This document shows, in pieces, positions 58,780-64,000 of a stretch of 64,000 nucleotides of DNA. The first letter of the stretch is position 1; each line of letters starts with the position of its first letter. The translations under genes were made by a program, and so were the position numbers. The DNA is taken from positions 20,583-84,582 of the forward strand of contig JADZCN010000039.1 of the NCBI GenBank assembly GCA_020851565.1, in the 5' to 3' direction. Under the pieces are notes generated by a model. It did no database searches, was not told where the DNA came from, and saw only the letters and a program-made list of their open reading frames with translations. This stretch comes from Acidobacteriota bacterium. GTDB lineage: Bacteria > Acidobacteriota > Vicinamibacteria > Vicinamibacterales > UBA2999.

Positions 58780-59661
58780 ATGAGTGCATTGGTCGAGAAC
58801 GTCAAGGACACCATTGTCAGCACCATCCGCGGCACCGGCGAGATCGTCAATGCCGTCACCGAAACCGTCAGCGGATCGCTCACGACGGCGCTTCGCGGGA
58901 CCGGAGCGGTCGGACAGGCGCTCACCGATACCGTGACGGATGTCGCGAGCGGCGTCATCAAGGGCACCAGCCAGGTCGGCGGCGATCTCGGCGAGGCGAC
59001 CAAGGGGGCCGTCATCGGTGTGTTGCAAGGCACCAGGGACGTCGGCGGTGAAGCCGTCGCGGCGGTCGGATCCACCGCCCAGGGCCTGGTGAGCGCCACC
59101 GCCGACGTGGGCGGCGACCTGGCCTCGACGGCTCGACGCGCGATGGAGGGCGCCATCGAAGGCGCGGGCCGCGTCGGGGTCAAGAGCGTCGATCTCGTCG
59201 CCGCCACGGCGGCCGGCGCCGTCCGGGGGGCCGGCGGCCTCGGCCGCGCCGCGACCCAGAGCGTGACGAGCGTCGCCCGCGGGCTGATCGAGGGCGCCTC
59301 GGCGGTCGGAGGCGACCTGGCCTCGGCGGCGCGAGGCGCGGTGGTCGGTGTGCTCCGCGGCTCCTCCGAACTGGGCCGGGAGTCGGCCAACGCCGTGGCG
59401 GCCACGGCCGGCAGCGTCGTCTCGGCGACGGCCAGGGTGGGCGGCGATGTGGCGGCCACGGCCAGGGCCGCGGTGGAAGGCGCCATCCAGGGGGCGCGGG
59501 AGATTGGCATGGACGCCACGGAGGCGGCGTCGGCCGCGGCCACCGGCGCGCTGCGCGCGGCAGGCGAGGTGAGCGCCACCGCCGTCGAGCAGGTGCAGAA
59601 GGCGGTGACCGGTGTCATCAGCGGTGTCAAGGTGGTGGCCAAGGCGCCGTTCGCACACTGA
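58780..59661 (+). CDS. Thirteen-fold 22-residue repeat protein
   Basis: A 293-aa protein made of a seven-residue leader and thirteen 22-residue repeats with no gap or remainder (residues 8-293; DNA 58801-59658 in 66-bp units). The consensus has Gly at position 11 and often V-G-G at 15-17. Repeats five apart resemble each other best (3 with 8, 4 with 9, 5 with 10, 6 with 11, 7 with 12), so a 110-residue block was duplicated. It is Ala/Gly/Val rich with few charges. The periodicity is that of 11/3 amphipathic helices in apolipoproteins and LEA proteins, so membrane binding is plausible. AAAGGAGG lies 6 bp before the ATG. Function unknown. Confidence 0.85.
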   Translation: MSALVENVKDTIVSTIRGTGEIVNAVTETVSGSLTTALRGTGAVGQALTDTVTDVASGVIKGTSQVGGDLGEATKGAVIGVLQGTRDVGGEAVAAVGSTAQGLVSATADVGGDLASTARRAMEGAIEGAGRVGVKSVDLVAATAAGAVRGAGGLGRAATQSVTSVARGLIEGASAVGGDLASAARGAVVGVLRGSSELGRESANAVAATAGSVVSATARVGGDVAATARAAVEGAIQGAREIGMDATEAASAAATGALRAAGEVSATAVEQVQKAVTGVISGVKVVAKAPFAH

Positions 59662-59668
59662 CCGGCTG

Positions 59669-60649
59669 GTGAAGCACAGCCAGCCTGAAGGCGGAAGGCA
59701 GAACGGTCAAGGCGGAACGCTGGAGAGGGCTCGAACATCGGCGCTTCTCTGGTGGAACGTCTTCGTGCGCGCCAGCGGGCTGTGGCTCGAGCACAACGCC
59801 TTCGTGCACGCCGGCTCGCTGGCGTTCTACACGCTGTTCTCGCTGGCGCCGACCGTGATCATCGCCGTCTCGGTGGCCGGCCTTCTCTTCGGCGAGGAGG
59901 CGGCACGGGGCGAGGTGGTCGCGCAGCTTCAGCAGCTGGTCGGCCGGGACGCCGCTCGCGCCGTGGAAGTCGCGGTGTCCCGGTCCAGGCTCGAGGTCGC
60001 GGGCCTCATGCCCACCGTCGTCGGCATCGTCACCCTCGTGATCGGCGCGACGACGGTCTTCGCCCAGATGCAGCTCTCGTTGAACAGCATCTGGGGCGTC
60101 ATGACCCGGCCGGCGCGGAGCAGCATCCTCACGCTGCTGCGAACCCGGCTCCTGTCGCTCGCCATCGTCCTGGCGATCGGCTTCGTGCTGGTGGTGTCGC
60201 TGGTCTCGAGCGTGGCGCTCATGGCGGTGATCCGGTATGCGGAGAACTGGATCGCGCTCCCGGCGGCCATCGCGACCGGAGGCGAGAGCGTGCTGTTCTT
60301 CGCCGCGTCCACCCTGCTCTTCGCGGTGATCTTCAAGGTGCTGCCAGACGTCTCCGTGGAGTGGGAGGACGTCTGGGTCGGGGCGGCCGGCACCGCCCTG
60401 ATGTTCCTGGCGGGACGCCACCTCATCGCGCGGTATCTCGCCTACACCGCGCCCGGCTCCGCCTACGGGGCGGCCGGCTCGCTGGTGCTCGTCCTGCTCT
60501 GGGTCTACTACTCGTCGCTCATCCTGCTGTTCGGCGCCGCGCTCACCAAGGCCAGGACCGTGGCGGTGCGCGGGACGGTGGTGCCGACCCGCGCGGCGGT
60601 TCGCGTGCGCCAGGAGATCGTCGAGGAGCACGGGCCGGGGGAGGCGTAG
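59669..60649 (+). CDS. YihY/BrkB-family membrane protein
   Basis: A 326-aa inner-membrane protein with about six helices. LWLEHNAFVHAGSLAFYTLFSLAP near the start and the AYGAAGSLVLVLLWVYYSSLILLFGAAL end are the YihY signature, described here by the AFYTLFSLAP and GAAGSLV cores. Roles of the family are unclear (once named RNase BN, now transporter-like). A GTG at 59669, 7 bp after the repeat protein, is the favoured start; an upstream ATG would overlap that gene. Probably in an operon with the 22-mer repeat gene. Confidence 0.9.
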   Translation: MKHSQPEGGRQNGQGGTLERARTSALLWWNVFVRASGLWLEHNAFVHAGSLAFYTLFSLAPTVIIAVSVAGLLFGEEAARGEVVAQLQQLVGRDAARAVEVAVSRSRLEVAGLMPTVVGIVTLVIGATTVFAQMQLSLNSIWGVMTRPARSSILTLLRTRLLSLAIVLAIGFVLVVSLVSSVALMAVIRYAENWIALPAAIATGGESVLFFAASTLLFAVIFKVLPDVSVEWEDVWVGAAGTALMFLAGRHLIARYLAYTAPGSAYGAAGSLVLVLLWVYYSSLILLFGAALTKARTVAVRGTVVPTRAAVRVRQEIVEEHGPGEA

Positions 60650-60819
60650 GCCGTCCCGCTTTCGTCGGCCGTGGCGACCCTCATTATCTGCAGCCGACCA
60701 ACGCACCCAGGAGCGCGAGAACTGCGTACGCCCACGGAGCGCGGCTCGACTGGCGCCGGAATTCGCGCAGGGCGATGTGGGCATGTAACGTGCAGCCCTC
60801 CGGGTACACGTCGTCTCGA

Positions 60820-60851
60820 CGTGCAGGAGGACGATGATAGGATGGCCGACG
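60820..60851 (+). repeat. Start-region repeat copy 2
   Basis: The partner of 57958-57989, 29 of 32 bases identical, covering the leader, ATG and the first two codons of the coiled-coil gene. Confidence 0.85.
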
Positions 60852-61258
60852 ACATCATGGCGCTCGACGAACGACTGGCCCGACTCGAGATGACCGTCGC
60901 GACGGGGTTCTCAGAGCTCGGCGCGAGAATCGAGAACGTCGAACGTGGGCTCCGCGCGGAGATGCACGCCCTCGCGGGCGGGCTCCGCAACGAGATGCGC
61001 ACCATGGAGGGCGGGCTCCGCAACGAAATCGGCAGCGTCGAGAGCCGCTTGCGCGTCCTGATCGAGGCAAGCCGAGACGAGCAGCGGATGGCGGCCGAGG
61101 CCTTCGGCGCCACGCTGGAGCGTATCGACGCGCGGCTGGAGCGGATGCACGAGGAGCACCAGCAGGCGCAGGGCGACCACGCCCGGGCGAGACAGGATCA
61201 TGAACGGCGGATCACCGCGATCGAGCGGCGTCGGAGGAATCCGCGCTCCGGCAGCTGA
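60842..61258 (+). CDS. Hendecad coiled-coil protein
   Basis: A 138-aa helical protein. After LDERLARLEMTVATGFSELG, four 11-residue units run from residue 36 to 79 (GLRAEMHALAG, GLRNEMRTMEG, GLRNEIGSVES, RLRVLIEASRD). A second helix is rich in Glu, Arg and Gln, and the tail RRRRNPRSGS is basic. It would form a right-handed coiled coil. No known family; the start at ATG 60842 lies in the shared 32-bp start-region repeat. Confidence 0.75.
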   Translation: MADDIMALDERLARLEMTVATGFSELGARIENVERGLRAEMHALAGGLRNEMRTMEGGLRNEIGSVESRLRVLIEASRDEQRMAAEAFGATLERIDARLERMHEEHQQAQGDHARARQDHERRITAIERRRRNPRSGS

Positions 61259-61364
61259 CGCTCTCACCCTGACCGCAAGCACGCCGCAGCGCCGCCGGTG
61301 AGCTGTTCCGGCCCCGGCTGTCCGACGAAGCGCAGTCGGTCCAGCCGAGGCGCGGCCGCGGCTG

Positions 61365-61775
61365 TCAGCCCGCCAGCGGCGTTGACACGCCGATCTTGAA
61401 CCCGTCCAGATCGTTGAACTGGAACATCCGGGCGCCCCACGGGCGGTCCGCTGGCTCGCTCAGCAGCGTCCCGCCCGCCTTCGTGATCCGCGCCGCCGCC
61501 GCGTCCACATCCGCGGCGCCCGCTACGTTGATCTGCAGGTAGAACCCCTGTCCCTTGGTCCGGTCCCACCCGAGCTTTCCGTCGTCCTGATTGAGGACGA
61601 TGCGGCAATCTCCCGCGGCGACAACAGCGGCGACCACTTTCCCGTCGTTCTCGAACGTGTGAGCGACCGCGAAGCCGATCGCGTCGCGGTAGAAGCGAAT
61701 CGAGGCTTCCAGGTCCTTGCAGGTGAGCGAGCAGCCCAGGTTGGTCGCGTTGATGGCAGCCGTCGTATCGGTCAT
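61365..61775 (-). CDS. VOC-superfamily protein (glyoxalase/bleomycin-resistance-like)
   Basis: A 136-aa protein of two beta-alpha-beta-beta-beta modules. LEASIRFYRDAIGF, DPV-like spacing before GQGFYLQINV and the C-terminal WGARMFQFNDLDGFKIGV are VOC signatures. The metal-binding residues are not all obvious. Start at MTDTTAAINA is the family-like one. Single gene, divergent from the S9 peptidase. Confidence 0.9.
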   Translation of the reverse strand: MTDTTAAINATNLGCSLTCKDLEASIRFYRDAIGFAVAHTFENDGKVVAAVVAAGDCRIVLNQDDGKLGWDRTKGQGFYLQINVAGAADVDAAAARITKAGGTLLSEPADRPWGARMFQFNDLDGFKIGVSTPLAG

Positions 61776-61923
61776 GGGGTCTCTCCGGTGGTGAGCTGAT
61801 GGCAGGTGCAGTGGTGCACTCGAGGGCAAAGAGTATACAGGTGGTCGGGAATACCTGGCGTTTGGTCCATAATCGGCGCTCACGACTTCACGGCCCGACT
61901 CGACCTCGCCCTGAGGACCAGCC

Positions 61924-63831
61924 ATGCGGATACCCGTCGCTCGACTCACGCTTCTGCTGCTGCTCGCGCACACGAGCCTGTTCGCACAGACCTCGCCGCC
62001 GGTCACGAACGGGCCGCTCGTCGAGATGGTCACGCGCATGGCGAGGATTGGCCGCGCCGGGTCGCCGACCTTCTCGCCCGACGGCACGAAGCTGGCGTTC
62101 GTGTCGGATCGGACCGGCGTCCCGCAGGTGTGGGTGGCGGCGGCCGACGGCAGCGCGCCGGTGCAAGTGACGAAGGGCGACGACCCCATCGGCCGCGTCA
62201 CCTGGTCGCCGAAGGGCGACTGGCTGGCGCTCTCGCTCGCGCCAGGCGGCGGCATGAACACCCAGCTCTTCGTCGTCCGCCCCGACGGGACCGGACTTCG
62301 ACGCCTCACCGACGGAGGCAAGGAGACCAACAACCTCGGTGACTGGACCGACGACGGCCGGCGCCTGACGATGGGGTCGAATCGCGCCAACCCATCGGCG
62401 ATCGACGTCTACTTCGCGGATCCCGTCAGCGGCGAACGCGTGTCGATCTCGGAGAACAAGGGCCTGCAGACGGTCACCGATGTCAGCCGCGACGGCCGGC
62501 TGGCGCTCGTCAGCCGCCTGCGAGGCCGCGGCGACAACGATCTGTATGTCGTCGATCTGAAGACGCGCGCCGAGACCCTGGTGACACCGCACGACCCGCC
62601 GGGCTCGTTCTTCGGCGTCCTCGCGCCCGACGGCCGCACCATCTATCTCAGCTCCGACAAGGATCGGGACAAGGCCGCCTTCGCACGCGTCGTCATCGAC
62701 GCTGGCGGCAAGGTCTCGCCCCCGCAGCTGCTGGCGAGCCGCAACGATGCGGAGCTTGGCGGGTTCGAGCTCGACGAGAAGGGGACGACGGCGGCCCTGC
62801 TCTGGAACGTCGCGGGGCGAAGCGAGCTCTGGTTCGTCGATCTCGCCTCGGGGAAGACGTCGGCCGGGCCGAAGCTGCCGGCCGAGATCGCCGGCGGGCT
62901 CACCTTCTCGGCCGACGGGAAGCAGCTGGCGATGACCATCTCCGGCGCCACCGCGCCGCCGGACGTCTGGGTCCTGGATGTGACGAGCGGCCGCCTGCGA
63001 CAGGTGACGCGCACGCCGCACGAGGGCATCGATCTGGCGACGCTCGCGCGGCCGGAGCTGGTGACCTTCAAGGCCCACGACGGCCTCGAGTTGAGTGGCT
63101 GGCTCTATCGGCCCGCGGGCCGCCCTGCGCCGGCGCCGTTCGTCGTCAGCTTCCATGGCGGGCCGGAGGGTCAGGAGCGTCCGACCTTCCGCAGCGACTA
63201 CCAGGCGCTCGTCGCGCAGGGCATCGGCGTCTTCGCGCCCAACGTACGCGGCTCCTCCGGGTTCGGCAAGCGGTTCGTCAACCTCGACAACGGCGCGCTG
63301 CGGTTCGAGGGCATCAAGGACCTCGAGGACTCGGTCCGCTACCTGGTGGACAGCCGGCTCGCGGATCCGAAGCGAATCGGCATCACGGGCGGGTCGTACG
63401 GCGGCTACATGACGATGGTCGGCGTGACGTTCTATCCCGATCTGTTCGCCGCGGCCGTCAACCTGTTCGGGATGGTCAACTTCTTCACCTTCTTCGAGCA
63501 CACCGAGCCGTGGATGGCGGCGATCTCGACCACCGAGTACGGCGATCCGCGGACGCAGGCGGATCTGTTGAGGGATCTTTCGCCGCTAGGCAAGCTCGAT
63601 CGCATCCGGACGCCGATGATGGTGCAGCACGGCGCCAACGACACCAATGTTCCGGTCGTCGAGGCCGAGCAGATCGTCGACAACCTGAAGCGGCGCGGCG
63701 TGCCGGTCGAATACGTGCTGTTCCCGGACGAGGGGCACGGGTTCCGGAAGGAGAAGAACCGAATCACCTCGACGGTGAAGCTGGTCGAGTTCTTCGTTAC
63801 CCACCTTGTCGCGGGTCAAGCGAGCCGCTGA
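61924..63831 (+). CDS. Secreted S9-family prolyl oligopeptidase/acylaminoacyl peptidase
   Basis: A 635-aa serine peptidase with signal peptide ending TSLFAQ. The N-terminal half is a beta-propeller with TolB-like repeats (SPTFSPDGTKLAFVSDRTG, of which FSPDGTKLAF is typical). The C-terminal alpha/beta hydrolase has Ser491 in GGSYGG, Asp573 in GANDTNVP and His605 in DEGHGF. Such enzymes trim peptides in the periplasm. Complete. Confidence 0.95.
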   Translation: MRIPVARLTLLLLLAHTSLFAQTSPPVTNGPLVEMVTRMARIGRAGSPTFSPDGTKLAFVSDRTGVPQVWVAAADGSAPVQVTKGDDPIGRVTWSPKGDWLALSLAPGGGMNTQLFVVRPDGTGLRRLTDGGKETNNLGDWTDDGRRLTMGSNRANPSAIDVYFADPVSGERVSISENKGLQTVTDVSRDGRLALVSRLRGRGDNDLYVVDLKTRAETLVTPHDPPGSFFGVLAPDGRTIYLSSDKDRDKAAFARVVIDAGGKVSPPQLLASRNDAELGGFELDEKGTTAALLWNVAGRSELWFVDLASGKTSAGPKLPAEIAGGLTFSADGKQLAMTISGATAPPDVWVLDVTSGRLRQVTRTPHEGIDLATLARPELVTFKAHDGLELSGWLYRPAGRPAPAPFVVSFHGGPEGQERPTFRSDYQALVAQGIGVFAPNVRGSSGFGKRFVNLDNGALRFEGIKDLEDSVRYLVDSRLADPKRIGITGGSYGGYMTMVGVTFYPDLFAAAVNLFGMVNFFTFFEHTEPWMAAISTTEYGDPRTQADLLRDLSPLGKLDRIRTPMMVQHGANDTNVPVVEAEQIVDNLKRRGVPVEYVLFPDEGHGFRKEKNRITSTVKLVEFFVTHLVAGQASR

Positions 63832-63893
63832 GCGGTTCCGCGTCCCGTCAACGCGCTCAGCCCGCGCGTTGGATCGTAAGCTTCCCCGATCAG

Positions 63894-64000
63894 TGAACCA
63901 CCGAAGGTAGACTGCTCTGCGTTAGGAGCGGTCATGCGAAAGTCGAAATTCAGCGAGACGCAGATCGTCGCCATCCTCAAGGACGCCGAGAGCGGCGTGG
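63894..64000 (+). mobile_element. IS3-family element, left end, with transposase OrfA start
   Basis: The left end probably begins TGAACCACCGAAGG at 63894. An ORF starts at ATG 63934 and reads MRKSKFSETQIVAILKDAES, the N-terminus of IS3/IS407-group OrfA, whose HTH_Tnp_1 domain binds the ends. The window ends after 22 codons. It is 62 bp after the S9 peptidase stop, so that gene is intact. Confidence 0.87.

Overview
The window is a single high-GC bacterial chromosome segment. Its gene content points to Acidobacteriota, most likely class Vicinamibacteria (Luteitalea/Vicinamibacter type): a quinohemoprotein amine dehydrogenase locus, a PQQ dehydrogenase, secreted fibronectin-III proteins, an S9 peptidase, amidohydrolases, and many GC-rich intergenic minisatellites. 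This placement is inference from gene content; no 16S rRNA gene is present.

Layout. 0-4 kb: minus-strand qhpG-qhpA-qhpD, with qhpD cut by the window edge. 3.9-7.7 kb: a bacterial serpin, an SDR oxidoreductase and a secreted PQQ alcohol dehydrogenase. 7.9-11 kb: a glycine-zipper protein, a nucleotide-sugar epimerase and an amidohydrolase flanked by related minisatellites. 11.07-11.71 kb: rnpB (RNase P RNA) on the minus strand, enlarged by a 3 x 47-bp array in the P12 position. 12-18.7 kb: translationally coupled ligA-HtrA-NtrC-type regulator, then a polyprenyl diphosphate synthase; ligA carries an in-frame 99-bp REP-like insert. 18.8-24.3 kb: tatD, metG, larC, radC and a lipoprotein. 24.3-32.3 kb: dapF-DASS symporter-Fn3 propeller protein (coupled), an outer-membrane protein, and ttcA-dtd. 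32.6-37.4 kb: a secreted Cys-pair/Fn3 repeat protein, a RHH/PIN toxin-antitoxin pair and an atypical D-aminoacylase-family enzyme. 38-44.7 kb: a VWA protein, a WYL regulator, a DUF3553 protein and a large Cas4-like nuclease-helicase fusion. 44.9-53.8 kb: outer-membrane barrel, zinc-ribbon membrane protein, 1,422-aa NAD-glutamate dehydrogenase, a methyltransferase with an inserted Ig-like domain, a third Fn3 protein and a DUF3303 protein. 53.9-57.8 kb: a possible defence cluster, made of a Rad50-like zinc-hook ATPase coupled to a small His-rich protein, next to an AbrB/PIN toxin-antitoxin pair with a clear autoregulated promoter. 58-61.3 kb: a RibD-like reductase, a protein built of exactly thirteen 22-residue repeats, a YihY/BrkB membrane protein and a hendecad coiled-coil protein. 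61.4-64 kb: a VOC protein, an S9 peptidase and the left end of an IS3-family element.

How the genes work together. The clearest functional unit is qhpGAD: the diheme alpha subunit with two maturases that build the crosslinks and the CTQ cofactor of the small gamma subunit. ligA-htrA-regulator, dapF-symporter-Fn3 protein, the ATPase pair and the AbrB/PIN pair are joined by 1-4 nt start/stop overlaps, which suggests translational coupling.

A recurring theme is minisatellite and REP-like sequence. At least five families recur in intergenic gaps, and three conserved genes (ligA, metG, larC) and rnpB carry matching sequence inside the gene. No tRNA, rRNA or CRISPR array was recognised.
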